Part shown: positions 16,931-24,947 of the stretch, piece by piece | Layout of the letters: each line of letters starts with the position of its first letter | How positions within the stretch are numbered: position 1 is the stretch's first letter | Source of the DNA: Magnetospira sp. QH-2 | GTDB taxonomy: Bacteria > Pseudomonadota > Alphaproteobacteria > Rhodospirillales > Magnetospiraceae | Reading direction: 5' to 3' | NCBI RefSeq assembly: GCF_000968135.1 | Contig: NZ_FO538765.1 | Span: 3,734,501 to 3,798,500, forward strand | Length of the DNA: 64,000 bases | Made by a program: the position numbers and the translations under genes | Notes under the pieces: model-generated | What the model was told of the DNA's origin: nothing | Databases searched by the model: none | What the model saw: the letters and a program-made list of their open reading frames with translations, nothing else

Positions 16931-18787
16931 ATGTGTGGAATTGCCGGTCTTTTCCTGCCCCGCGATGCGGCCCCGATATCAGCAGATCTTTCGGCCATGG
17001 CCCGGGTCATGGCCCATCGTGGTCCCGATGGCGAGGCGGAACATGTATCCGAAGATCGGCGCTTTCAGGCCGTGTTCCGGCGTCTGGCCATCATTGATTT
17101 GCACACCGGCGATCAGCCTATCGTCGAAAACGGCGGCCAGCGCGTGCTGCTGGGCAATGGCGAGATCTACAATTACCGGGAACTGCGTGGCGCCGAACCG
17201 GACTATCCTTACCGCACTCAGGGGGACATGGAGGTTGTTCTCCCCCTGGCCGCGCATCTGGGCGAGGAGTTTGTTCATCAACTCAATGGCATGTATGGGC
17301 TGGCCCTGTACGAGCGCGACCCCCACCAACTGTTGCTTGTCCGCGACCGGCTGGGAATCAAGCCGCTTTATTGGGCCCGTACATCCGGCAAAGGGCTGTT
17401 GTTCGCCTCGGAGATCAAATCGCTGTTCGCCTCCGGCCTGATCGAGCGGCGCATCGATGAACAGGCGGTCTCGGCCTATCTGGCCCATGGCTGGGTGCCG
17501 GGCCCCGAGACCCTGTACACCGGGGTTCACAAACTGCAACCGGGGCACCTGCTGCGCGCCGGGGCCGACGGATCGGTGACCATCGAGCGCTACTGGCGGC
17601 CCCGAGCCGCCTTCGATCTGCCGGAGGATCCACAAGAGATCGAGACCCATCTGATTGACCTGCTGCGCGATAGCGTGCGATTGCAGCTGCGCAGCGACGT
17701 GCCGGTGGGGGCGCTGCTGTCCGGCGGTCTGGATTCCGGGCTGATGGTGGCCCTGGCGGCGGAACAAAGTGTCCAGCCGGTCAATACCTTCACCGTGCGC
17801 TTTCCCGGCGCGCGCTATGACGAAGCCCCGTTGGCCCAGGCCGTGGCCGACCGCTATGGCACCAACCACCAGATGGTCGAGGTGGATGCCCGCGATGCCG
17901 GGCGGTTGTTGCCGAAGCTGGCCTGGCATTGCGAGGAGCCGCTGTTCGATGCGGCGCTATTGCCCAACTTTTTGATCGAACAGGCCTTGGGCGAACATGT
18001 GACCGTGGCCCTGAACGGCAGTGGCGGCGACGAGCTGTTTGCCGGCTATGGCCGCTATTTTCCGCTGCCGGTGGAACAGCGCTATCTAAAGATACCGGCC
18101 CTCCTGCGGCGGGGTCTGATCGAGCCCCTGGCCCCGGCCATGACCGCCTTCCAGCTACGCCGGGCGGAGAAATTCAGCCGCGACCGGGCGGGTTACCTGC
18201 ATGACCACACAGGCCACTTCCCAGACCCGATCCGGCGATTGATCGGCAACCGGCTGGTTTCGCCTCCGGCGGCCCAGACAGCGCCTTACCAGGAGTTTGA
18301 CGGTCCACCGCAAAGTGCCGCCCTGGCCGCCGACCTGCAAACCTATCTGGCCGATGATCTGATGGTCCTGCTGGACCGTACCGCCATGGCCGTGGGAGTC
18401 GAGGGCCGGGTCCCGTTCCTCGATCACCGGCTGGTGGAAGCGGCCTTGGCCGTGCCGCCGACGATCCGTACCCCCGGCGGCGAACAAAAAGCCCTGGAAC
18501 GGCGCATGGCGGCGCGCTATCTACCCGAGGCGTTATTGAAAGCACCGAAACAGGGCTTTGCCTCGCCGGTGCCCGCCTGGCTGAAGGCGGGGCTGGCCGA
18601 CCCCATCCGACGTCTGCTCACCCGACCGGAAACCTTGGAGCGGGGCTGGTGGAGTGCCGAGGGAATCACACGATTGATGGCCGAACCGGAGCGCCATGGC
18701 TTTCGGGTCTATACCCTGGCCATGCTGGAACTGACAGTGCGCATGCATGGGGAAAGCGACACGATCGAGGATCTGAATGATGTGTGA
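16931..18787 (+). CDS. Asparagine synthase (glutamine-hydrolysing)-like amidotransferase
   Basis: The 618-residue full-length protein has nucleophile Cys2 (MCGIAG), the GNGEIYNY loop of the glutaminase domain, the PP-loop SGGLDSG near 263 and NGSGGDELFAGYGR near 361. It is the second such gene in the window, after 1-1324. In this context, between a heparinase-like gene and a methyltransferase, amidation of a uronic acid or another carboxyl group on the glycan is more likely than asparagine synthesis; this is inference from placement. ATG 16931 directly gives the required MCG N-terminus after processing. Its 3' end overlaps the methyltransferase at 18777 by 11 nt. Confidence 0.92.
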   Translation: MCGIAGLFLPRDAAPISADLSAMARVMAHRGPDGEAEHVSEDRRFQAVFRRLAIIDLHTGDQPIVENGGQRVLLGNGEIYNYRELRGAEPDYPYRTQGDMEVVLPLAAHLGEEFVHQLNGMYGLALYERDPHQLLLVRDRLGIKPLYWARTSGKGLLFASEIKSLFASGLIERRIDEQAVSAYLAHGWVPGPETLYTGVHKLQPGHLLRAGADGSVTIERYWRPRAAFDLPEDPQEIETHLIDLLRDSVRLQLRSDVPVGALLSGGLDSGLMVALAAEQSVQPVNTFTVRFPGARYDEAPLAQAVADRYGTNHQMVEVDARDAGRLLPKLAWHCEEPLFDAALLPNFLIEQALGEHVTVALNGSGGDELFAGYGRYFPLPVEQRYLKIPALLRRGLIEPLAPAMTAFQLRRAEKFSRDRAGYLHDHTGHFPDPIRRLIGNRLVSPPAAQTAPYQEFDGPPQSAALAADLQTYLADDLMVLLDRTAMAVGVEGRVPFLDHRLVEAALAVPPTIRTPGGEQKALERRMAARYLPEALLKAPKQGFASPVPAWLKAGLADPIRRLLTRPETLERGWWSAEGITRLMAEPERHGFRVYTLAMLELTVRMHGESDTIEDLNDV

Positions 18788-19496
18788 GAGCAGCGCGGAC
18801 TATGAAGGCCTGGACCTAGAAGCCTTGGGCGGACTGGAAAACTACTATGGTTGGATTCTGGAAACCTTTCGACCGGTATTGAAGGGGCATGGCATAGAAT
18901 TCGGCGCGGGAGCCGGGACTTTTTCCGAGAAACTATTGCCTCATTTATCGGGGCTCGATCTGGTCGAACCGTCCTCTGTCCATTCCGCGATTCTAGCCCG
19001 GCGTTTTGAGACGGACTCCCGAGTAACCATCATTCCCGCCAAGCTGGAAGCCGCCGTTTCGACGATCCCTGCGGATAGCCGGGACTGTGTGATCCTGGTC
19101 AATGTGCTCGAACATATCGAGGATGACCACCAGGCGCTTGGTGACCTGTATCGGATCCTCAAGCCGGGTGGCCACCTGCTGCTGTTTGTCCCGGCGATGC
19201 AAGGGCTCTATAGCGAGTTCGACCGGCGGGTCGGACATTTTCGCCGCTATCACAAGGCGGACCTCAAAGCCGGGATCGTGGGCGCCGGATTTCACATCGC
19301 CACCCTCGATTATACCGACCTGCTGGGAGTCCTGCCCTGGTGGCTGATCAATGTAAAAATGGGTAAGACGGAAATTGATCCGCGTATGGCATCGCTGTAC
19401 GACCGGGTTGGCGTCCCTTTGACCCGGCTCCTTGAAGCCCTGCTGCGCCACCCACCCTTCGGCAAGAACCTGATTTGTATGGCCCGCAAACCATGA
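18777..19496 (+). CDS. Class I SAM-dependent methyltransferase (Methyltransf_23-type)
   Basis: The 239-residue enzyme has motif I GIEFGAGAGTFSEKL near 39-53, VNVLEHIEDDHQAL near 102-115 and LKPGGHLLLFVPA. The HFRRYH segment links it to the methyltransferase at 7405-8172. The start overlaps the asparagine synthase-like gene by 11 nt, with ATG 18777 or ATG 18780 equally possible. Its TGA overlaps the ATG of the following GT2 (ATGA, 19493-19496). It probably modifies a sugar or lipid-linked intermediate handled by the adjacent GT2, which is inferred from coupling. Confidence 0.85.
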   Translation: MMCESSADYEGLDLEALGGLENYYGWILETFRPVLKGHGIEFGAGAGTFSEKLLPHLSGLDLVEPSSVHSAILARRFETDSRVTIIPAKLEAAVSTIPADSRDCVILVNVLEHIEDDHQALGDLYRILKPGGHLLLFVPAMQGLYSEFDRRVGHFRRYHKADLKAGIVGAGFHIATLDYTDLLGVLPWWLINVKMGKTEIDPRMASLYDRVGVPLTRLLEALLRHPPFGKNLICMARKP

Positions 19497-20365
19497 CCAA
19501 GGAAAGCGTCAGCGTCATCATTCCCGCCTATCGTTCGGCGGGGACCATCCGTCGGGCTCTTGAGAGCGTGGCCCGTCAGAGCCGTCTGCCCGACGAGGTG
19601 GTGGTGGTGGATGATGGTTCGGACGACGGCACCTTGGAGGCGACCGAGGCCTGTCGCGCGCTCTTGAAGAATATCGACCTCACCGTCATACAGCAGAAAA
19701 ACGGCGGAGCCGGAGCGGCGCGCAATCGGGCTATCGCGGAATCACGCGGATCGGTTTTGGCGTTTCTCGATGCCGACGATGAATGGCTGCCGACAAAATT
19801 GGAGCGATCCTTGGACCATATGGCCGCAGGCGGCTATGTCCTGGTGGCGCACAACGGCTGGATTGTTGATGGAGAGAGTAGGGATCTCAACGATTGCGCC
19901 GCCCGCTTCAATGAACCCCGTGATCCTTATCGAACCCTCTACCGCAAGGGTTATATTGACACTTGTACGGTTGTCGCCACGCGGGATGCTGTCTTGGCGG
20001 TGGGGGGGTTCGACGAATCCCTTCCCAATGCCCAGGACTTCGATCTATGGCTGAACATGCTCAAGGACCCGAAGGCACGTTTTCTCGTTTTCGACGAACC
20101 GCTCTCACTTTATTACATCACGCCAAATAGCATTATGAGCAATACCGAGAGGCGGCTGTCATGCACTTTGCGCGTCGCCTATCGATACCGCGAAGCGGTG
20201 CGAAAAAGATCGGGTCCGATACCAAGCGATCTTTGGTACAGAATCATCGCCATCCATTTAGAAACAATACTGGTTTACAGGTCCCGAGGGGCGATGGTAC
20301 CGCTGATGCGAACCCTCCTAAGGCTGCCTTGGCGGCTGATCACGTCTCTTTTCGCACCCGCCTAA
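19493..20365 (+). CDS. Glycosyltransferase family 2
   Basis: A 290-residue GT2 has SVIIPAYRSAGTI near residues 6-18, VVVDDGSDDGT near 38-48 and the metal-binding LDADDEW near 93-99. ED-type acceptor motifs are replaced by NAQDFDLWL near 180-188. No anchoring helix is seen, so it is a cytoplasmic transferase working at the inner membrane face. ATG 19493 overlaps the methyltransferase stop. It is the last gene of the heparinase/asparagine synthase/methyltransferase/GT2 unit. The region after it (20366-20728) holds a remnant and a mobile repeat, so the unit ends here. Confidence 0.9.
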   Translation: MTKESVSVIIPAYRSAGTIRRALESVARQSRLPDEVVVVDDGSDDGTLEATEACRALLKNIDLTVIQQKNGGAGAARNRAIAESRGSVLAFLDADDEWLPTKLERSLDHMAAGGYVLVAHNGWIVDGESRDLNDCAARFNEPRDPYRTLYRKGYIDTCTVVATRDAVLAVGGFDESLPNAQDFDLWLNMLKDPKARFLVFDEPLSLYYITPNSIMSNTERRLSCTLRVAYRYREAVRKRSGPIPSDLWYRIIAIHLETILVYRSRGAMVPLMRTLLRLPWRLITSLFAPA

Positions 20366-20385
20366 AGCATTGCGCATCAAGAGCA

Positions 20386-20550
20386 TTATCGGTCGGACAC
20401 CGAGAACACCCAGTCTCTGTCTTTCCAGAAATTGTATTCGAGGAACGCCTCTTGGGTTCCGATATGGATGTATTCGTCCAGGGTAAACCCCATAATGCGG
20501 CGCCCCTGATCGTGACAGTATGATAACCACCGCTCTCTGGGACTGAACAT
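20386..20550 (-). pseudogene. 54-codon open frame, probable 3' remnant of a lost gene
   Basis: ATG 20550 to TAA 20386 encodes 54 residues with a protein-like composition (GFTLDEYIHIGTQEAFLEYN, then FWKDRDWVF). The DEYIHIGT stretch recalls C-terminal parts of sugar-phosphate nucleotidyltransferases, but this is only a resemblance. An in-frame stop lies at 20557-20559, and the palindromic repeat begins at 20563. The simplest reading is the tail of a gene whose upstream part was removed when the repeat arrived. A real small gene is possible, but there is no good ribosome-binding site. Confidence 0.4.
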
Positions 20551-20562
20551 CTGGCTCTAACA

Positions 20563-20711
20563 GGTTGCTGAAAAAGTCCGATTTCGAGCCTGTGGCGACA
20601 CATGCTTCGACAAGCTCAGCATGAGGGCCTTCGAATTTTCAACATGTTAGCCTCACCCTGAGCTTGTCGAAGGGTGACGCGGGCCGTAGGACAACACTTT
20701 TTCAGCAGTCC
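20563..20711. repeat. Palindromic MITE/REP-like intergenic element
   Basis: The element is bounded by complementary ends: GGTTGCTGAAAAAGT at 20563-20577 and ACTTTTTCAGCAG near 20696-20708. Inside, 22-nt arms (20605-20626 and 20651-20672) contain TTCGACAAGCTCAG and its complement, so the single strand would fold into a long hairpin. Elements with this TTCGACAAGCTCAG core are scattered between genes in many proteobacteria. It has no coding capacity and lies between the end of the GT2 unit and the convergent 2-hydroxyacid dehydrogenase gene. Confidence 0.75.
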
Positions 20712-20728
20712 GCAAAAGCCTTTCGCGT

Positions 20729-21688
20729 TTAATACCCGCCATAGCCTTCCGGAAATAGGCCCAACTCCGGCAGCCGGTTGTCATCCAGACCGGCGATGGC
20801 GGCGCGGCCCATGGCCAGGATGGCCTCTTCGGCGCTGCCGCCGATATGCGGCGTGACAAGAACGTTGGGCAGGGCGATCAGTTCCCGGTCCAAAGGGGGC
20901 TCCTCGGCAAACACATCGAAGGCCGCACCGGCTAGATGCCCGCTCATCAGTTGTTGCTTTGCCGCCGCCTCATCCAACAGACCTCCGCGCGCCGCATTGA
21001 TCAGCAAGGCGCCAGGTTTCATCATTGCAAAACGCTCGGCATTGAGGATGTTTTTCGTCGAAGGGTCCAATGGCAGATGAAGCGTGACCAGATCGGCTTC
21101 CCTAAGCAGATCTTCCAACCCCATGGCCTCGATGCCATGTCGGCTGTAGAAGTCCGGAAAGTCCCGAATATCATGGGCCAGAACACGGCAGCCAAAGGCG
21201 CGAAGCAGAACCGCCAGATCCTTGCCCGCATGGCCGCAGCCAATGATGCCCACCGTCCGTTCGGACAGATGCCGTCCCATATGCTGGCGCCAGGTTCCCG
21301 CCAGGACTTCACGATTGGCCGCAGGCACATGACGCAACAGGGAAATGGCCAGGGCAATGGTCAATTCGGCCACCGAGCGCCGGTTGACGCCACCGGTCCA
21401 ACCGAGCCGGATCCCCCGTTCGGTCATGGCCGCAAGGTCCAGCATGTCAAAACCGACCCCATACTTGGACAGAATTCTCAGGTCCGGCAAGGCATCGAAT
21501 ACTTCGGCGGTCATTTTTTCCAGGGCCGTGATCGCCCGGTCGTGGCCGCGCAGATAGTCGATTAAAGCAGTCCCTTCCAGCTTTAGGCCGTCATCGTTGA
21601 AGGTCACCTGTTCGTAGCGCTCCAACAGCTCGGCACGCAACACCGGGTGACGGGAAAAGGAGCGGGAGGTCACGGCGATGCGGGTCAT
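20729..21688 (-). CDS. D-isomer-specific 2-hydroxyacid dehydrogenase (SerA-like)
   Basis: This 319-residue protein has the NAD-binding motif TVGIIGCGHAGKDLA near residues 144-158. The catalytic triad of the family is present: Arg in NAARGGLLDE, Glu in FDVFAEEPP and His in TPHIGG. It lacks the regulatory ACT domain of true serine-biosynthetic SerA, so a role on a dedicated 2-keto/2-hydroxy acid is likely. It is the last gene of a leftward trio: cytidylyltransferase (23398), O-methyltransferase (22620) and this gene, coupled by ATGA at 21685. A second, divergent copy of the cytidylyltransferase/dehydrogenase pair lies at 54749-56462. The substrate is unknown. Confidence 0.85.
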   Translation of the reverse strand: MTRIAVTSRSFSRHPVLRAELLERYEQVTFNDDGLKLEGTALIDYLRGHDRAITALEKMTAEVFDALPDLRILSKYGVGFDMLDLAAMTERGIRLGWTGGVNRRSVAELTIALAISLLRHVPAANREVLAGTWRQHMGRHLSERTVGIIGCGHAGKDLAVLLRAFGCRVLAHDIRDFPDFYSRHGIEAMGLEDLLREADLVTLHLPLDPSTKNILNAERFAMMKPGALLINAARGGLLDEAAAKQQLMSGHLAGAAFDVFAEEPPLDRELIALPNVLVTPHIGGSAEEAILAMGRAAIAGLDDNRLPELGLFPEGYGGY

Positions 21689-22620
21689 GTGGAAGCTTTC
21701 TCCAGTTGCGCCAACCGGTGCCAGATGATGCGGTGTTTCCCCTTTCGGTAATGCCAGAACGGCGGGCGCAGACTATAGACCCATTGGCTCCAGGCACAGA
21801 CTTCGTCCAAATCAATCGAATCCCCTCCGGACCACGGGTAGTCCTCGAATTTGGATTCCGTGCCGTCCGGTAATTGTTTCCATAGTTTGTTGGCACAGTA
21901 AAAGCGGGTCGCCCCGGCGGGATTGGCGCGCAAGATACGGAAATACTCTTCCACAACGGGCGGATCCATTTCCTGCATGGAAACAATATTGACCGCCAAT
22001 GCCACTGAAGCGGCATCAATAATGGAACAGTCATCGGCCCGCACGGCGATCAGGCCGAAGCCCGGGTCGGTCAAGGCTCGGGCCATTTCCTCACGGGTCG
22101 AGACCAGGGCGATCCGGATGTCCGGGTGAGCCCGCCGGGCCATGGCCAGATCCAACAGCAGCGACTTGTTGAGATTGACCGTAATTGTCTTCCGCCCGGG
22201 TTCATCCATGAGCAGCAACGACGTCATGACACCGTAGCCATCGCCAATGACCAGATTAACTCCCTGCCCCGTGCCGGACGGCTGATAGTGACGAATCAGG
22301 GACAGAGACAGAGCTTGGCGCTGCATATCGTGAGTATAGGCCCGACCCTGGCGCCGGGCGATTTCCCGCCCCATCCGCTCGCACCGGCTGCGGTCGCGGA
22401 ATCGTCGTGCCATGAATCGGAATGGCGTTTGCAGGACCCAGTGCCCCAGGCGGTGAAGCAGGCCTGTTTTCGCTGAATAGCTTCCCAGCACTGTTTCACC
22501 TTGAACCCCTCCGTCCACATCCACGGAATAGCGGGCTTCCTGGTCGCGCCAAAACGAGGAACTGGCCTCGCTGCCGTCCAGAGTGGCCAGGGCCTTCAGG
22601 GCATCATTGTCGGTCAGCAT
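21685..22620 (-). CDS. Putative sugar O-methyltransferase (TIGR04371-like)
   Basis: A 311-residue protein has LVIGDGYGVMTSLL in the SAM-binding position, VNIVSMQEMDPPVVEEYF in the middle and a C-terminal FYCANKLWKQLPDG...FEDYPW block. These features fit the putative sugar O-methyltransferase family found in polysaccharide loci; this is pattern memory rather than alignment. ATG 22620 is chosen because GAGG lies a few bases upstream and it does not overlap the preceding gene; an ATG at 22650 would overlap it by 23 nt. Coupling on both sides to the cytidylyltransferase and 2-hydroxyacid dehydrogenase suggests one pathway. Confidence 0.7.
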   Translation of the reverse strand: MLTDNDALKALATLDGSEASSSFWRDQEARYSVDVDGGVQGETVLGSYSAKTGLLHRLGHWVLQTPFRFMARRFRDRSRCERMGREIARRQGRAYTHDMQRQALSLSLIRHYQPSGTGQGVNLVIGDGYGVMTSLLLMDEPGRKTITVNLNKSLLLDLAMARRAHPDIRIALVSTREEMARALTDPGFGLIAVRADDCSIIDAASVALAVNIVSMQEMDPPVVEEYFRILRANPAGATRFYCANKLWKQLPDGTESKFEDYPWSGGDSIDLDEVCAWSQWVYSLRPPFWHYRKGKHRIIWHRLAQLEKAST

Positions 22621-22627
22621 TGCGCCC

Positions 22628-23398
22628 TCAGTATTGTCCGTAATAGGCATCGTCGCGCATCACCGCTTCCACCCGCCCCACGTCTTCGGGACTATCGACC
22701 GAAACATAGGGGCGATAGGGGATCGGGGCGATGCGCTGGCGAAAGCCGTTGTCGCAGATTCGATTGGAATCGCAGGCCTCCTTGATTTCCAAGGGGGATT
22801 CCGGTGTTTCGGTAAACCAGCGCAGGAATTGCCAGCGAAAGCCGAAAATGCCGCCAACCCGCAAGGCGCCCAGATCCTCTGAAAACCCGCCCTTGGCATA
22901 GGGAACGGGGCTGCGCGAGGTATAAAGGACATCGCCTTGGCGATCGTGAACGATCTTGACGATATCCGGATTGAGGAAGGTCTCTTCATCGCGGATGGGC
23001 ACCGCCAACATGGTCCCGGTAACCGACGGGTCTTCAGCGAAAGGTTTCAGCACCGCCTCAATCACATCGGGACCCAGCAAGGGCTCATCTCCTTGCACAC
23101 AAACGATAATATCGTCGTCAGATAGGTCCTGACCGCAGTTCTCAGCCGCCTCGGCGACCCGATCCAAGGCCCGGGTATGCGTATCGGCGGTCATAATCAC
23201 CGGGAAACCCTTGTCATCCCCGAAAGATCGGATTTCCTCGTCGCAGGTGGCCAGGAACAGGCCGTCCCAGCCGCCGAACAGGGCGGCGCGAGAAATACAA
23301 TGCTCAAGCATCGGTCGGCCGCAAATGGGATGCAAAGGCTTGCCCGGAAATCGACTGGCGGCCATTCGTGCCGGAACAATTCCAATGGTTTTCATCAT
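22628..23398 (-). CDS. KdsB-family cytidylyltransferase
   Basis: The 256-residue protein has the CTP-binding N-terminus GIVPARMAASRFPGKPL (residues 5-21) and VQGDEPLLGPDVI near 101-113, both characteristic of CMP-Kdo synthetases. The segment TADTHTRALDRVAEA replaces the usual Kdo-type TRADHxSGTxRxAEV, so the activated acid may not be Kdo. The product would be a CMP-linked acid made in the cytoplasm. It forms a leftward set with the O-methyltransferase and the 2-hydroxyacid dehydrogenase, and has a paralog at 55713-56462 with the same TADTH variation. ATG 23398 is followed by a second ATG. Confidence 0.85.
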   Translation of the reverse strand: MMKTIGIVPARMAASRFPGKPLHPICGRPMLEHCISRAALFGGWDGLFLATCDEEIRSFGDDKGFPVIMTADTHTRALDRVAEAAENCGQDLSDDDIIVCVQGDEPLLGPDVIEAVLKPFAEDPSVTGTMLAVPIRDEETFLNPDIVKIVHDRQGDVLYTSRSPVPYAKGGFSEDLGALRVGGIFGFRWQFLRWFTETPESPLEIKEACDSNRICDNGFRQRIAPIPYRPYVSVDSPEDVGRVEAVMRDDAYYGQY

Positions 23399-23438
23399 AG
23401 TCCCCTGTCAAGGGTGGCGGGATGCATTCGATCGCCCC

Positions 23439-24944
23439 TCAAAAAGCCATGTAAATAAACGAGACGATTTCACTGCCCCTGTATATCGCGACAGCCAATC
23501 CCACGCTACCGAGGATCGCGGCAAAGGGGGCAAAGAACAGCATTCGATGGCGCCACAGGGCACCGGACCAGCCTTCCCAAATCCAACGATGGCGCAACAG
23601 GGAATCGGGGGCGCCGTATTCCGGTTCGACCGTCGGGTTGTGCCCGGCAAACCACTCATGGGTATTGGGCAGTATCCAGACCACGCCCAACAGAATCGCG
23701 ATCCAGAACCAAGCCGCGCCATTGACCATCGATTGGGTCGGAGCCGCATCCCCCATCCCACTCATTGCCAGCAATATGGTCCCCGCGTCAGAAAAATCAT
23801 CGGCACGGAAAAAGACCCAGGCCACAACCACGGCGACAAATGTCAACACACGCCCGGCCCATCGACCGATCCATCCACCCGAAGTCCATTGCATGGTGCG
23901 TCCCAAGGCGTTCCAGGCGTGATTGACCACCAGGTACAGGCCGTGCAAGGCGCCCCAGGCAATAAAGGTCCAACCGGCGCCATGCCACAATCCACCAAGC
24001 AACATGACCGTTATCAAATTGGCATACCGCCTCGCGGTTCCATGGCGGTTGCCCCCCAAGGGAAAATACAAATAGTCACGGAGGAAGCGCGAGAGAGTCA
24101 TGTGCCAATGGCGCCAGAATAGGATGATGCTGCTCGCGCGATAGGGTGAACAAAAATTCATCGGAAGGCGGATGCCGAAAATGCGGGCCAGCCCAACGGC
24201 CATGTCCGAGTAGCCAGAGAAATCGAAATAGATTTGGAACGTATAGGATAGCGCCGCCGCCCAGGCCTCCAGAAAGGTTGGCGATACCGTATCGGCGGCA
24301 AACACGGCGTCGGAATAGACCGAGATCCCATCGGCAATGACGATTTTCTTGTACAGACCGATGGAGAAAATCAATAAGCCGATTTTAAGGTTTTCTCCAG
24401 TCAAATGAAAGACTTCGGGCTTGTTGAACTGTGGCATCATCTCCTTGTGATGAACAATCGGCCCGGCGATCAATTGGGGGAAGAATGTCACGAACAGCGC
24501 GTATTGCCCCAGATCATGGTCCTCGGCCTTGCCTTGATATACGTCGACCAAATAGGCGATCTGCTGAAAGGTAAAAAACGAGATGGCAAGGGGCAGAATA
24601 ATGGTTCCCGCATCCCAGTGGGTGCCGGCCAGGAAATTGATATTGTCGAGAAAGAAATTGGCGTACTTAAAGTACCCGAGGATTGCCAGATTGAAGACAA
24701 TGCCGGCCCCCACGAACAGCTTCGAGGGCTTCGCGTGCAGTTTCTTGCCGATGGCAAAATTCACGTAGATCGAGACGGCGATGAGCAACAGGTATCGCGG
24801 TTCCCACCAGCCATAAAAGATCAGCGAGGCCAACAAAAGGTACCACGCCACCAGCTTCCGTGAACCCAGTCGCCCCAGTAAAATGGTGCCCAAAACCAGC
24901 GCCGGAAGAAAAACTACCAGAAAGGTTTGTGACGAGAACAGCAT
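23439..24944 (-). CDS. MBOAT family membrane O-acyltransferase (AlgI-like), pair 2
   Basis: The 501-residue polytopic protein has SFFTFQQIAYLVDVYQG, ILFWRHWHMTLSRFLRDYLYFPLGG and the catalytic GGLWHGAGWTFIAWGALHG, all conserved in AlgI-type acyltransferases. The predicted role is periplasmic O-acylation of the surface polysaccharide, together with the SGNH protein encoded 3 nt upstream (24948-26018). It is closer to the MBOAT at 31824 than to the one at 11897: both share long identical motif stretches and the same C-terminal architecture. The three copies suggest distinct acyl positions or donors. Confidence 0.93.
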   Translation of the reverse strand: MLFSSQTFLVVFLPALVLGTILLGRLGSRKLVAWYLLLASLIFYGWWEPRYLLLIAVSIYVNFAIGKKLHAKPSKLFVGAGIVFNLAILGYFKYANFFLDNINFLAGTHWDAGTIILPLAISFFTFQQIAYLVDVYQGKAEDHDLGQYALFVTFFPQLIAGPIVHHKEMMPQFNKPEVFHLTGENLKIGLLIFSIGLYKKIVIADGISVYSDAVFAADTVSPTFLEAWAAALSYTFQIYFDFSGYSDMAVGLARIFGIRLPMNFCSPYRASSIILFWRHWHMTLSRFLRDYLYFPLGGNRHGTARRYANLITVMLLGGLWHGAGWTFIAWGALHGLYLVVNHAWNALGRTMQWTSGGWIGRWAGRVLTFVAVVVAWVFFRADDFSDAGTILLAMSGMGDAAPTQSMVNGAAWFWIAILLGVVWILPNTHEWFAGHNPTVEPEYGAPDSLLRHRWIWEGWSGALWRHRMLFFAPFAAILGSVGLAVAIYRGSEIVSFIYMAF

Positions 24945-24947
24945 AGC

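Noticed and set aside
15550-17010. Long open frame of about 486 codons antisense to the heparinase-like gene
   Set aside because: It is a by-product of high GC and codon bias on the sense strand; its translation has no recognisable domain and low-complexity Gln/Arg/Gly content.
22628-23398. Annotation as canonical Kdo cytidylyltransferase (kdsB)
   Set aside because: The TRADH-type motif is changed to TADTH, the neighbours are not Kdo genes, and a second similar copy exists, so only the family is claimed.
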